A DNA stretch of 64,000 bases from Melampsora larici-populina 98AG31 (GCF_000204055.1 NW_006768802.1:186013-250012); one strand, 5' to 3'. Positions 11,760 to 23,685 are shown, numbered from the stretch's first letter. The notes: a model not told the origin generated them from the sequence alone. A program made the numbers and translations.

Positions 11760-12175
11760 GGAGTTGCGACATGGTTCATTCATAGGTTGTATATGATGAC
11801 ATAGTCATCGTTTTGTGTGTGTGTGCCCACTTATTGATCATTGTAAATACCATCTTCATGTGATTGGGTCAATATATTTTCTTGATCACTGTTAAGTAAT
11901 GATTTCATAACAAAGAGCCAAACATACTACACCATATAAGCAAGACAAAGGAAGACAGAAATTGAGACAAATGAAGACAGAACTTAAACAAAAGGAAAGT
12001 AGTCTTATACAATAATTCAAGTCACTCTGCAGTTGTAAACAAACAAGCCACCGCGCACCTTATATAGTAGATAGTAAAGAGAGAAATAAAATCAAATGAA
12101 AAAACTGTAGACTTTCAAGTTCTTTGTGCCATAACCATTCAATGGAAGTAAACAAAACAAAACAAAATGAAGCAT
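11760..12175. other. No gene seen
   Basis: AT-rich sequence between the degenerate gene and the 3' end of the Harbinger pseudogene; no exon, repeat or element end could be supported. Confidence 0.4.
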
Positions 12176-12287
12176 CTATAAATCAACTTCTTTTCTGTGA
12201 AAATCCCATAAATCATTGATCAAGTCACTTTTAAGTTGTTCATGACGGTTTTGGTTACGGATGGTGTCTTGATTGTCCAAATAATCA

Positions 12288-13103
12288 CACTACACCAAAT
12301 GTAATCTTTACCGGGCGCTAAAGAAAACTACTGACATAGAAAAGTCCTGAGGCAACAGGAAGAGAGCTAAAAATCTGAAAAAATATGCACCTTGTCCCCA
12401 GATGTTGGGGCGTCATGATGAGTATTTTTTTGTATTTTACACGCAGATATTGGTTTATGTACTAACAATAAACGCTGAAAATCATCAAAAACTCACATGT
12501 AACAATACCTGAAATTTGGGTCATGAGTATGAAGACAATATTTTGTGGTCTAAAAACTTCAATAACTTTTGCAATTCTCCTCCAAATAACTCAATTTTTG
12601 GTTCATTCAAAAGCTGAACTATTCTCCTTCACACTTCATAATGTTAGTAAGGTGCTATCTAGTCATTTAAACACTCTACATATGTTCAAACAGTTCTGCA
12701 TGAATAGCTCTGTAGGATCTTTTTTAGACCAGCTACAGATGTGATGTCTCAATGAAAAATGTAGAGGAAAGGCTCACCTTTTTAATGCACTTCAAATTGG
12801 GTGATTTGATTCAGAACTGCAAAAGTTATTGATGTTTGAAGATTCCAAAATCCTGTCTTCAAAGTCAAGGGCCAAATTTCAGGTATTGTTACAGGTGGGT
12901 TTTTGATGATTCTCAGCCTTTATTGTTAGTACATTAACCAATATCTGTGTGTAAAATACAAAAAAATACTCATCATGACGCCCCAACATCTAGGAACAAG
13001 GTGCATATTTTTTCAGATTTTTAGCTCTCTTCCTGTTGCCTCAGGACTTTTCTATGTCAGTAGTTTTCTTTACCGCCCGGTAAAGATGACATTTTGTGTA
13101 GTG
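12288..13103. mobile_element. 816-bp CACTA-like MITE, TCA target duplication
   Basis: Ends are CACTACACCAAATG and the inverse ...TGTGTAGTG, with imperfect TIRs of about 280 bp that include TTTACCGGGCG, CTCATCATGACG and GTACTAACAATAAA-type blocks. TCA flanks both sides (12285-12287 and 13104-13106). It interrupts the C-terminus of the Harbinger transposase. A second member of the family is at 29838-31248. Confidence 0.85.
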
Positions 13104-13682
13104 TCAGGGAAATTGGCAGGTTCACGCCAGAAAACCGGTGCCTCACGGATGGGCTTGGGCACAATCAGGCCGCCTGCTTGTTCATTTTTGACAATCATGT
13201 TGTGCATGATCACACAAGCTGGCATGATAGCTTTCAAAGTGCAAGTATGCCACACTCTGGCTGGGCCGGCAACAATTGTAAATCATGCCTGCAAAACACC
13301 GAAACATCGCTCCACGTCCTTGCGATATGATTCCTGGAACTTTGCATAGTGCTATCATGGGAGGTTTTTTCTGCTATCAGTGGATGATATCATTGGCCAC
13401 CTGTAAAATAAAAACAACCATAGAAATACCTTTTTCTTTTCTCCCAATGGTTGCGAAATAGTTTGAACGAGGGTAGCCCATTTGGGGTAGATACCATCAG
13501 CTATGTAGTAACCCATGTGATAATCCTTCCCATTAACTTTGTATTTGCAAGGTGGCGCCTGGCCTTTAACAAGGAAAGTGAAGAGTTGGGATTGGTCCAA
13601 TACATTGATGTCGTTGAGTGATCCTGGTAGGCCAAAAAAACAGTGCCATATCCATAGGTCTTGGGAGGCTACGGCTTTGAGG

Positions 13683-14429
13683 GCATGGTCGCATCCGCGC
13701 ACAACTAGGAACATTCCTTAAAAAAGGTTCCTTAAGACCCCTAAGGAACATTCCCTAACCTAGTTTTGCACACCATCAATGAGAACCTACGACCAAAGCG
13801 TTTTATTGCAGCGACCTGCAGCGACCTGCAGCGACATACCAGACTCCCACAAGACAAAGGCGTTAAGCACCTTCACATGCACAAGGTCCCTCCTTCACTC
13901 AAGAACCACTTCACTTCACTTTGAATTCAGCATTCTTCATGATGACTATACTCAACACATGTTTACCAATCAATCATCGAATACCATCAAAACTAACACA
14001 TGATGAACTCATTCTCATGGCTTGGGTTCTGAGTTGTGATACTTCATGCACTTTTGGTTCGGGAATTCCATGTTTTTGTGACTTGCTTTCATTGTCTACA
14101 TCAGCTTCCTCTGTTTCCTCTGTTTCTTCTGTTTCCTCCGTGCTTCTTTGTCTGGTACAAGAGTGACATTGTGAGGTGCGATGGGAGGCATCATGAATGA
14201 ATGTTTTTGTGTAGAGGTGTTTGTAGGTGTTTGTCTATGTAGGCGCAACAGGGCACGTCGGTGTCTGAGTACGTGGGACCTTGTGGGACAGGCTGGGACA
14301 GGCAGCAAGACGTAAGGGGAGTGTATTTATTGATTTCAAATGATTCAAATAACCCTTTGGGCGTAGGAACTATGTTCCTTAAGTATATAGGGAACGTTCC
14401 CATTTATGCGCAAGCGCGACCGTGTTCTG
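13683..14429. mobile_element. 747-bp TIR element inside the Harbinger transposase, long target duplication
   Basis: Removing it rejoins the transposase frame at LKAV|ASQD. The 12-bp sequence ACGGCTTTGAGG lies on both sides (13671-13682 and 14430-14441). The termini share GGTCGC....GCGCA.AA.T.GGAAC.TTCC in inverted orientation within the first about 40 bp. The first few bases of the two ends differ, so exact borders, and whether the duplication is 9 or 12 bp, are uncertain. Long duplications fit Mutator-like elements. The interior contains a CTGTTTCCTCTG microsatellite and no convincing gene. Confidence 0.65.
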
Positions 14430-15060
14430 ACGGCTTTGAGGATCAGTGTTGGGTCGCCTTTTTGTCCTTGGTATTGGGCTGAATAACCCTTTGTGAAATT
14501 CTTCCAGGTCCAGTGCATACAGTCGATGGATCCTAACATCCCTGGAAAGCCATGTGACTTCGCCTCCGCCAAGAGACGTGCAGTGTCTTCAGCGGTAGGT
14601 TCACGTAGGTACTCTTTGCCAAAGGCGGTATTGACAGCCACACAGAACCTCTCGAGTGATTTGAGAGTGGTGGACTTGGCTAATCTGAGGTTTTTGTCTT
14701 TGCGATCAGCTGGACCACCATAAGCAAGCATTTGGATCAAAGCTGTGCATTTCTGGAGGGGGGTTAGACCTAGTTGTCCAACCGCATCACACTTTTGGAC
14801 AAAATAGTCATCCGCCTCTGTGACACCTTCAACAATGCAAAGGAATAGATTACGTCCCATGCAGAATCTATGACAAAAGAGATGCTCGTGGTAATTGGGC
14901 GGATCAGCAAAATAGTTGGCCCAAAGTTGTCCGTGACCTTTGATACGACCTCGATCAATGTTGGGTGCTTTGCCAGGCAGTGAAGCTCCACCTTTGCAAG
15001 CGCCATGGTTGGGAGGTGGTTGATTCAAGATGTGTCTAACCAAATTTGCGGGGTTGGTGA

Positions 15061-15402
15061 GAGCATCCACAGTGGTAGGCTCCAAATTGGGGCTATCGCC
15101 AAATTTGGTGACTGAGCCCTGATTTTTTGGTGCAATGGCGGTCCCCATTGCCAAATATTTTTGTAGCCAGCTTCAAATTTTGAGCTTTGGGCTACAAATT
15201 TGGCAACAAAAAGCCGGGCTCCAAATTCCCGCACTTGCTCAATCCCATACCTCACACATGTAAGCCCACGCGCACCAATCTCAAAGTGTGTGTAAACACA
15301 TAGAATCTACACTTTTGAAGTCCGAACGACTGCATCCGGATTGATTTGGGGCCCCACCAAATTTGAATTTGCTTGATTTGGAGCCCACCACTGTGGATGC
15401 TC
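15061..15402. mobile_element. 342-bp MITE with GAGCATCCACAGTGGT termini, TGA target duplication
   Basis: Left end GAGCATCCACAGTGGTAGG and right end (inverse) GAGCATCCACAGTGGTGGG, followed by CTCCAAAT on both arms. TGA lies at 15058-15060 and 15403-15405. A TNA duplication with this terminus fits PIF/Harbinger-type MITEs. It sits in the 5' part of the larger Harbinger pseudogene. Confidence 0.8.
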
Positions 15403-15986
15403 TGACCATTCTAGCATGGTCAGAAGCGCCAGTGCTAATTGCAGATAAGGCTTTGAGGGGTAGTGGCAGCTTGGTAGGCGGAGACATAACTTCGGCGGGA
15501 TACGAGTCAAGTAATCAAAAGCGTCTTTTTTTGCAGGAGTCAGATTGGAATGGAACACTCACTGAATCAACAGAACAGTAAACTGCTTGAAGATCCTAAA
15601 TCAATCAAAGATTACAAGTGGGGGTTTTTTGTAGCTTGATTGGCAAGGGATGTGAGGTTTGAAGGTTTATGATTATGAATGATCGATCAGTGGCCCGGTT
15701 GGTTGTTGTGAGATACTGCGGCTCTGAAGAATCAATAGGAATTTGGTCATGTCATAACGCCGGAAGCGTCCTGAGATATTGCGTACCTCACGCTCACACC
15801 CGGCCCATTTTTCGAGCTCAGGGCATGGCCAGCGCCATGGCCTGCCATGGTCAGGCCTTGGCTAGACAGGGCTTTCCCATTGTGCCACACTGAAGCCCCA
15901 AGTGGACAGTGAGGCCATAGAGTAATTGTACCATTAGTAGGCTTGACACGTCAGGACACAAACCACTATCAACTCACACTGAAAAC

Positions 15987-18350
15987 ATGTCACAATTATC
16001 TAGAGCTAGTAATCTGAGTGAATCAAGAAGACGCATCCGCCACTCTCCCTTATCACCTCAATCACAAGGGCTGAGTGCAAAATCTTCAAGTCACTCATTT
16101 CAAAGAACAAGGTCTCCAAACACAAATGCAGAACTTCAAAGACGTTTAGAAGAGACTTGAGAATTGATCAAGAAGCGCACTTCCTGGGTATGGGAATATT
16201 TTGAACCTGATATCATTGGCAGAAAGATCAAGTTTGTCTGCCAGCTTCCCAGTGAAAAGTTTTCAAATGATTTATGTTGAAGTTCAATAGCTCAAGACGC
16301 AAACGGCGGCACTAGATCTCTCAGTTGTCATCTCAATCAAATCCATAGATTGTCATTAAAGGACAAGCTTGGCAAGGAGGATCCAGATGACATGGTAAGA
16401 TATCATCATTATAAATTTTCTGTGGTATTGTTTTAATCAGCTTACATGCTCAGTTATGATGAATCACATTAGGCCACTTTGTCACCTGAATCCTTTAAGA
16501 AAGCACTTGTCAAGATGTGCGTTCAAGACGAGTTGCCCTTTCAGTTTGTCAACTCGAATGCGTTCAAAAATCTGTTGTCACTTCTCAACCCAAGATCCAA
16601 ATCTCTTCTCATAAATCCCACTGCATTGAAAGATGCAATATTTGGATCATTTCAACTTTATCAAGCACGTCTCATCAATCACTTTCAATCTATCAATCAC
16701 ATCAGTCTCACTTGCGACTCCTGGACCTCACGTAATCACAAATCAATTTTGGGGGTGACAGCACATTGGATTGATTCAAAATTTGAGTTGAAGAACACTA
16801 CCATTTCACTTATTGAAATCAAAGGTCCACACAGTGGTGACAATCTAGCCAAACATCTACTAGGTGTCCTTGATCAATTTTTGTTACACTCCAAACTTTA
16901 CTGCATCCTGCGGACAATGCTTCCAACAATAACACTTTGGCATCTTCCCTTGAAGGCACTATTCCGCAGTTCTCTCGCTCCAAACACCTCAATGGATGTA
17001 TAGCTCACGTAATCAATCTGGGAGTGCAAGCATGTCTCAAGTACTTCACTAACAGTCTCAAGCCAATCATATGAATGTACCAGAGGAGTTTGCTGACGCT
17101 GTTGACCACATCATTTTGACAAAGACTGCATGTCTCCTTCAAAAGATAAATGAACTCTCAAATAAGTACAAAAATTGTCATCAATTTGCATTGGACATTT
17201 GAGAAATAGCATTAAAAACACCTGGAATTGAGAAAGAGCTTGGACTTCAAACTGAATGCCTGACTCGTTGGAACTCTCTCAGTCATGTCTGTGCCCGTGT
17301 CCTTTGATTGAAACATGTTATTAACTTCAAACTCAACAATGACCCTCAATATGTTGACCTCCAAATCAGTGACCTTGAATGGGATATACTCAAAAATCTG
17401 GTTAAATTTCTTCAACCTTTTGAAAAAGTCGCATCCAAGCTTTCAGCTTCCAAATACCCTACATTATCCTTAGCAGTCTTAGCTTACAAAAATATGATTA
17501 GATGTCTTGAAATGGTGGGTACCGAGAACAGATCCCATCTACAGTCAAACCTGTGCAAATGCATACCTGCACAGATGCATAACCTGTGACAATGCATAGA
17601 AAAATTCCTAGATCTTGATACTTTTTACCGCCAAACTAGACAATGGAATTGCATAACCCGTGAAAATGCATAGGAAAAGTCTTCCACCCAAATTATGCAA
17701 TTGCACAGGTTTGACTGTAATGTTGGTCTATTGTCACTTGCTCATATCTTCAATTATTGTTGCAGTCCATGAACACATCAGATTCAGACGTAATGCCTGG
17801 TATCCAATCAGCTTTGAAGCCCATGTACGATAAACTTACCCTTTACAGGAACAATGCCATCCGGAAGCCCACCTATCTCATAGCAGCAGGTCTCGATCCC
17901 AGGAACAAACTTGAGGGAATCTGTCCCACCATTGTATTGTGTGATACTCTGGAGTATCACATCAACACCGAGTGTATTTGTCTTGGAATTACAGACACCA
18001 TTGAGTCATTTGAAGCTAATCAACCAAATCTCAGCTCAGATGATCTGTTTGGCGAAGCCTCAACTTCTCGTCCTGTTTTTCACCTTTGAGACAAAATCAC
18101 ATCATATCACACTTAGTCACGCAAGCCTCAAACTCAAACCCCATTAGGTTACTGGCAACTCAACTTCCTTGAGTACCCTCACCTAAGCAAGCTTGCTCAA
18201 GCTATACTTGAAATTCCAGAAACCAGTGTTCCGTCCAAAAGCTGCTTTTCAGATGCAGGTCGTGTAATGGACAATTACAGATGCTCAATGAAGGCTGATA
18301 CTCTCATGGAGCAAGTGTGCTTGAAAAGTTGGATGAATATCCTCAACTAA
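15987..18350 (+). pseudogene. Second hAT transposase, disrupted
   Basis: From the ATG at 15987 the frame gives a Ser-rich leader and then a BED-like region (SWVWEYFEP ... KFVCQLP ... SCHLNQIH) broken by at least two in-frame TGA codons. The 16479-17003 frame holds the catalytic-core block ISLTCDSWTSRNHKSILG, typical of hAT. Later frames (17308-17589, 17757-18089) give FLQPFEKVASKLSASKYPT and PTYLIAAGLDPRNK. The dimerisation domain is at about 18148-18350 (SYWQLNFLEY ... VPSKSCFSDAGRV). A TA-flanked MITE sits in the middle. Multiple stops and frame changes make it inactive. Confidence 0.75.
17542..17717. mobile_element. 176-bp mariner-like MITE, TA target duplication
   Basis: Ends CAGTCAAACCTGTGCAAATG and its inverse (CAATTGCACAGGTTTGACTG), flanked by TA at 17540-17541 and 17718-17719. 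Internal AATGCATA motifs recur. It is inserted within the hAT coding region. TA duplication and small size fit a Tc1/mariner-derived MITE. Confidence 0.8.
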
Positions 18351-18815
18351 CAGTTTTTATACATATCTCTTGTCTTTCTTCAAGTTTGAAGCAAATTGAT
18401 CAGTGCCTCTGGAATACAAGCCAAATCTTCACTTACATACCTTTTCAATACGTCGTTTTTATATCCTCAATTAGCTCAAAAAGAGTCTTTTCAAATCCTT
18501 AAGATATTTTGTTCTGATTTCTCTGCAATGCAAACTATGTCCTCTGAAAAAACATTCAGCTCGCTTTTAAAGTTGAGCTTTCTATCGGTCCAGTACAAAA
18601 AAACTGTCACTCTTCAACTGAGAAGAAAATGAAAAGTTTGGAATCAGATTCCTTAGTTTGAGCTTACCAAGGATCTCCAGCTCACTGAGAACCAAATACA
18701 AACATTTCATCTCATTTGTCTCATAAGCCTGTAATTTGAAATCAGTCAGGTTTGTTATGGTCACATCATCATTCAGATTCATGAGAGCTGAATTTTCTCA
18801 AGAAAGATGATACTA
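18351..18815. other. 3' flank of hAT pseudogene
   Basis: AT-rich sequence with no supported exon; it may belong to the 3' part of the hAT element, but no terminal repeat was identified. Confidence 0.35.
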
Positions 18816-19073
18816 TGGTTGGTGACAGCAAGAACCACATAATCGGGTACTTTTCCAAAAATTGTTCCACAAGTCGCAAAAATCATTTACAAAACAAATC
18901 AAGATAGATCTGAGGTCGTCTTGTTGAGGGCTATCCAAAATTATCCTCAGCAGAAAACATTTCAAAAGTCTTGTTTTTTTTAACTTTTATAAGACTGATG
19001 AATTTGGGTTTTTGGTTGTTGTAATTACAAATTACCCGGTCCGTGATTTCATGCTTCTTGCTGTCACCAACCA
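18816..19073. mobile_element. 258-bp TIR element with GGTTGGTGACAGCAAGAA ends
   Basis: TGGTTGGTGACAGCAAGAA opens the element and its exact inverse closes it. Inside, short motifs such as TAATCGGGTA/TACCCGGT and the arms' AT-rich parts pair only partly. No clear flanking duplication is visible, so the superfamily is undetermined. Confidence 0.6.
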
Positions 19074-19630
19074 CAGATAGAAATGATATGAGACTTCTTC
19101 ATTTCTGATTGTTACAGATGATGTTTTTTGGTCCAGTGATTGTTAAAAGAATGAAAAAATACGAGCTGTGATTAATTTAGGTAGAACAATTAGAGAACAA
19201 TGGATGATTTCATTAAAGGTCAAACAAAAGTTATTCTATCTTTTCATACTTTGGAATAGCAAAGGTTCAAGAATGATGTTCAGTCCTTGGAAGATGTGAA
19301 GCTGTTAAAGAAGTGTATGAGGGATGAGAAGCTCCCTATCAACCATTCCAGAATGAAAACAATCAATAGGTTCAACTTCGATCGATCGTCTTCATGAAAG
19401 TCTCTTCTTTGTTGATCAGACTTTTTATTGGATGTGGGGCACCCGGAGGGCGCCCTGCAAAGGCCACATGTGGCTCGGGGCCAGGGCCAGGGCGTTTCCT
19501 GCCCCCTCGCCCTCGCCATGCGCCCCTTTAGGGTGCCATGAGGCTTTGTGGCACCGGTGTGGTAATCAATCTATGAGACCAATCAAAAAATCAAAAAAAA
19601 TCAAATTTTGAGTTACATCAATTATATTAA
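19074..19630. other. No gene seen; GC-rich patch
   Basis: Mostly AT-rich. A GC-rich block at about 19436-19530 (GGGCACCCGGAGGGCGCC, CCAGGGCCAGGGCG) could be the far terminus of the hAT element, but I could not match it convincingly to the left side. Confidence 0.3.
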
Positions 19631-20368
19631 GGCCATTGCTATTTGCAGCCCACATGAAATCCATGTAGGTGCTGTCCAAATTAGGCCTACACGGTTGTTT
19701 TCCGCCAAAAAGCGCCTACATTTATGATGTAGGCGCTTTTTCCTTTTTCAAATGACGCCTACAGGCTGAAAAACCAATGTAGGCGTCATTTGTGTACGCC
19801 TACATTTTAAAAATAAAATGTAGGCGCTATTTTCAAGCGCCTACATTGTTTTTTCCATGTAGGCGCTTAAGTTAGTTATAAGGGTCTTATACACGTGTGA
19901 ATACAAATATATAAGGGTGCTGGTATTAATATATAAGGGTGTTGGTATTAAATTATAAGGGTGGTGAGATTAATTATAAGGGTGGTGAGATTAATTATAA
20001 GGGTGGTGAGATCAATTATAAGGGTCTTATAATTAATTATAAGGGTGTTGGAATTAAATTATAAGGGTGTTGGTATTAAAATATGTAGGCGCACCAAAAT
20101 TATGCCTACAGTCAAAAAAAAAATGTAGGCGCATTTTCATGACGCCTACACAATGTAGGCGCTTCAAATTTACGCCTACATTTTATTTTTAGAATGTAGG
20201 CGTACACAAATGACGCCTACTTCGGTTTTTCAGCCTGTAGGCATCATTTGAAAAAGGAAAAAGCGCCCACATCATAAATGTAGGCGCTTTTTCGTGGGAA
20301 ACCTTCATGTAGGCGTTGTTTTGGCAGCGCCTACATGGATTTTGTGTGGGCTGCAAATAGCAAGGGCC
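19631..20368. mobile_element. 738-bp multi-hairpin foldback element with perfect 8-bp target duplication
   Basis: Ends GGCCATTGCTATTTGCAGCC and (inverse) GGCCCTTGCTATTTGCAGCC. TATATTAA flanks both sides exactly (19623-19630 and 20369-20376). Both arms are studded with GTAGGCGC / GCGCCTAC motifs that pair locally as well as across the element. The centre is a tandem array. There is no open frame of note. An 8-bp duplication fits hAT-like or KDZ-like mobilisation; the termini do not look like standard hAT. Confidence 0.85.
19876..20086. repeat. Minisatellite core of the foldback element
   Basis: About ten copies of a roughly 20-22-bp unit based on ATTATAAGGGTG(G/T)TG with variable endings (AGATTA or GTATTAA). 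Confidence 0.75.
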
Positions 20369-20376
20369 TATATTAA

Positions 20377-21787
20377 ATATAGTTTAATATTTACATCATT
20401 TTATCCTTTTAAAAAACTTAATAAGATAAGTATAAACTATTACCAAACAGATTACAAAAAGAAAGAAAGAAAAAAACATAAGAAAAACTCGAAAATATAG
20501 GTATACAGGTTGAGAAATGGTTTTTAGGGTATCAATATTAGGTTTGTGGGTTTAGTAGGGTTATAATACGAAAGAGGAGCATTGTTTTAGTCAGTAACAA
20601 CTTTAATCTTGGTGGTTGATAAGAGAAAATAGAAGTTATCAAGGAAATGGAAAAAAGTCGAAATTGGTGAACAAGGGTTTACAGGTAGTTTTACATATGT
20701 AACAGTGGTATTAGTAATAATTGAGGCTGCCAAGAGTGTTTTTAGGGATATCCACGGTTAGATATTGCTGTGTAATGTTACAGAAGACAAGAAAAGCTTA
20801 GTAAAAGGTGTGTAAAGTGAAGAAAATAGGTGAAAATCGTCGAAAATGAAGGTTTTCAGCTGATTACATGTGTCAAATGACGTCAGAACATGATGAGCAA
20901 TAGTTCATTCGACGCAAAATCATTCATTTCATAATTTACAATCTTTAAATTATTAGTAACAGAGGTGTATGACAAAAGTTATAAGGGATCAAAGGATTTG
21001 ATTACACATCAACAAGATCACAAATCATTAATAACAAGCAATTACATCATTGAAATGCTGAATCATCATAAGATCAAATCAATATTCATTCTACACCATG
21101 GGGTAATTTGTACCATTGGATGGCGGTCATGGAATACCATCCGAAGGCGAGAAATGCTTGGTGGTGGAGAACCGCCGCCAGATGGTCAGTGGCGCGGCGA
21201 GAAGAAGGCAAGATTGCCAGACCTCCGTTAGATGGGCCATATGGCGGCCTAAAGACCGTCTACGAGTAAAGTTTGTACACCGCTGATCATGAGGGAGCCA
21301 ATCAGCAAACCTGATTGTTCCTTCCCTCAGCCATGCCATCCACCCCATGTGGGTTGAGGGATTCAGATAGAACAACATGGCAAGGAACTCCTAGACCAAA
21401 GAATGGATTCTAGGAGCTCTTGTGTTGTCAAAATAAAAAAGGGGTGGCTAGAACCACGGCAATGGAGGCAAATGTGATTAAGGAACTTTAATTGCACAGC
21501 CTCCAGTTTGATGTTCCTGGAAGAGAGTTCCTCTTACCGTCTTCTGCTCGCCAAAAGGCTGGTTGATCTCTTGCCAGACCAACCAGCCGGCTTACCAGCT
21601 GATTTCTGGCCGAAATCCCAGCGTTTGACCAGAAATCAGCTGGTATAGCAGTACCAGCCAAAATCTGGTCAAACACTGGGATTGTGGCCGGCGTTTGGCC
21701 AGATCTCAACACGACCTCTTTCTTGCTCGTATTCCAACAAAAATTTACCCCCTGGTGTAGAACATTCAAAACACAGCATATACACAG
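20377..21787. other. No gene seen
   Basis: AT-rich to about 21100. A locally symmetric segment follows at about 21575-21715, with repeated CCAGCTGATTTCTGG / CCAGAAATCAGCTGG and AAATCCCAGCGTTTGACC-like motifs, possibly a worn foldback repeat. Confidence 0.4.
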
Positions 21788-21815
21788 CTAACCCTAACCC
21801 TAACCCTAACCCTAA
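21788..21815 (+). repeat. Interstitial telomere-type repeat (CCCTAA)n
   Basis: CTAA followed by four perfect CCCTAA units (28 bp), the complement of the fungal telomere repeat TTAGGG. It ends directly at the open frame that starts at 21816. Confidence 0.9.
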
Positions 21816-23531
21816 GTGTCACCATCTGGTCACACTCTCAAACCGAAGCCCGATGACAACAATCGCAACCGCCATCACCCTGACTCGCCACGAACTCAAG
21901 TCGAAAACACCACGACCCACCATACGGCAACACGCGCTCCATGCTCTCAACCGGTGTTGAAGTGTCAACGTTCAGCTGAGGGGCCAGCCTCTCAAAGCCA
22001 TAAGAGTGCCGCTAACAAAGCGTGTCTATCTCAGTATTGCCGTGGCGTAAGTCCCTTTCCACCTTGTTGTTTGCCAATTTCCACCCATTCATGTTTGGGT
22101 TACGTTACCAGTGCTGCCTAGCCTATGGGTCAGCTCTGTGTCGCCAGCACCCTTGCACTGCCACCACGGGAACCACTCACAATGCACGCAATGACTTGAG
22201 CCCCACAAGTATCATTCGAGGTGAACCTACCACCAGCACCTCCTCCTCTGCCCGCATCATCGCAGCCCAGTCAAGAGCACCAGCCTCCCAATCCAACCCT
22301 CATCAGTGGGTGCAAGGGTACAACTCCATGGGCCAACACATTGACGCTGAAACCTTTGTGATGTGTCACCAAAACCGCGCTGCACGAGACCGAGAAGAAG
22401 AGTTGTCCGCAAATAGCCTAATTGACGAGAAGAGCATGGCAACAATCCATCTATGGGTTAATGTGAGTTGAATGTAGTCCTTTGTTTACTTCAAGAGCCA
22501 GCTCATCACCCCCTTTTCCGACCGATGCAGCCTAATGAAAAGCAGGCGATCACTGCAAAGTTTCCTCAATGGCCACTTGCTTGCCTTGATCAAAGTCCAC
22601 TGTTGTTACAGGCAGTCATCAAGGCTGTGGGCTCTCAATGGAACCAAGTGCTCACCTTTTGGGACGAGCAAATCTACGCCTGGGTCATTATTCTAATGGA
22701 TCTTGCGCCTCATGACATCATCTGACATAATATCTCCCCTTTAGCACGACACCCTAGCGAGTTATCCCCATTGGTTCACTAGTCACACAATTGTAGCGCG
22801 ACTACCGACTGTCACCGTTCCTGAATCTGCAATTCCGCCCTCCATGTGGAACCCTAAGACGGTGACCCAACCACCCTGTGCTGAAGAATATTGATCCACT
22901 TCAGACCTTCCACCAATTCACGACATGCCCTTGTTGTCACCACCAGCCAGAATCGAGACCAGTTCAAATTAAATAAAAGCTGCTTCCCATCTTGAAACTG
23001 CCACGCTGGCGCAGCTCGCAACGGCCCTCAAGCAACATCCAGACATTCAAGAACCAACTCCGAGTACATCAAGTACCCACATTGATTTGACTCAGCCTCT
23101 CAATGATGACATTGAGAGCAAGCTTGAGCAAACAAACTTTGACGAGTGAGTACAGCATGCCTGCACAGTAGAACAATTGAACTTGTTCACCTGATTTCAT
23201 TTGTTTAAATAGGCCATCCTCTTCAGTGACCGTCCAGAGCCTCAAGAAGCACTGGCCCCCATTGGACTCCCCAGTTTCCAGCCTCCTTGAATGGCATCAG
23301 GATACTGAAAACGGGAATGTCAAGCTGAAGTGGAAGAGGCGTTGGGGCAGTGTATGGCTGTTCAATAAATCCACTGTCTATCAATACCAAAATTGGATTG
23401 AATTAGTCACCTACCCCCGATTTCTTGCCAAGTACGGTTCTCAACCACAAGCTACTGTGGCCGAGGCTCGCGACTGCTACCAGGACGAGTTTGACAAAGC
23501 CGCGTATGTTAAGGGCAAAGTTGAGGAGTAG
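21816..23531 (+). pseudogene. 5'-truncated multi-exon hypothetical gene
   Basis: An open frame begins immediately after the telomere repeat (no ATG, preceded by TAA) and runs to a GTAAGT donor at about 22048. The next segment (about 22123-22458) contains QWVQGYNSMGQHIDAETF and ends IHLWVN. After an intron it continues with RPMQPNEKQAITAKFPQWPL and SPLLLQAVIKAVGSQWNQV. Following sequence has in-frame stops among coding-looking text (IPPSMWNPKT; TSSTHIDLTQPLNDD). The final exon, 23215-23531, encodes LKKHWPPLDSPVSSLLEWHQ ... WKRRWGSVWLFNKSTVYQYQ to a TAG. I associate this arrangement with a repeated rust gene family but cannot name a domain. It looks truncated and decayed. Confidence 0.5.
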
Positions 23532-23685
23532 TCTTGTACGTAGTACTGTTTTTCATGTTGAACACCTTTGATTCCAGTCAAAGTGGAAAGACTGTTCACT
23601 AACCAACCATTATTCGATTTCCCATCAATCCTTTTTTTCATGCACCTGCTATCCCATTCCAGAAAATGGTTATAACTCACACAAT

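Larger units (their letters stand above)
12176..15558 (-). pseudogene. PIF/Harbinger-type transposase, broken by three nested elements
   Basis: Read from right to left. An N-terminal fragment (15558-15405) is followed, after a MITE, by GKAPNIDRGRIKGHGQ..., FCMGRNLFL and FPGMLGSIDCMHW (the first catalytic Asp region of DDE_Tnp_4/plant transposon proteins) up to LKAV. After a 747-bp insertion the frame resumes with ASQDLWIWHCFFGLPGS, NDINVLDQS and MGYYIADGIYPKW (second Asp region). An intron-like gap leads to RKDVERCFGVLQA, a TGA where Arg is expected, then FTIVAGPARVW and PACVIMHNMIVKNE. An 816-bp CACTA-like element then splits off the last residues (IRNQNRHEQLKSDL ... stop at 12176-12178). 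It cannot make an active transposase. Confidence 0.85.

Noticed and set aside
15820..15870. GC-rich palindrome (CATGGCCAGCGCCATGG) as left terminus of the hAT element
   Set aside because: Only loose similarity to the GC-rich patch near 19440-19530 and no 8-bp flanking match, so element ends were not called.
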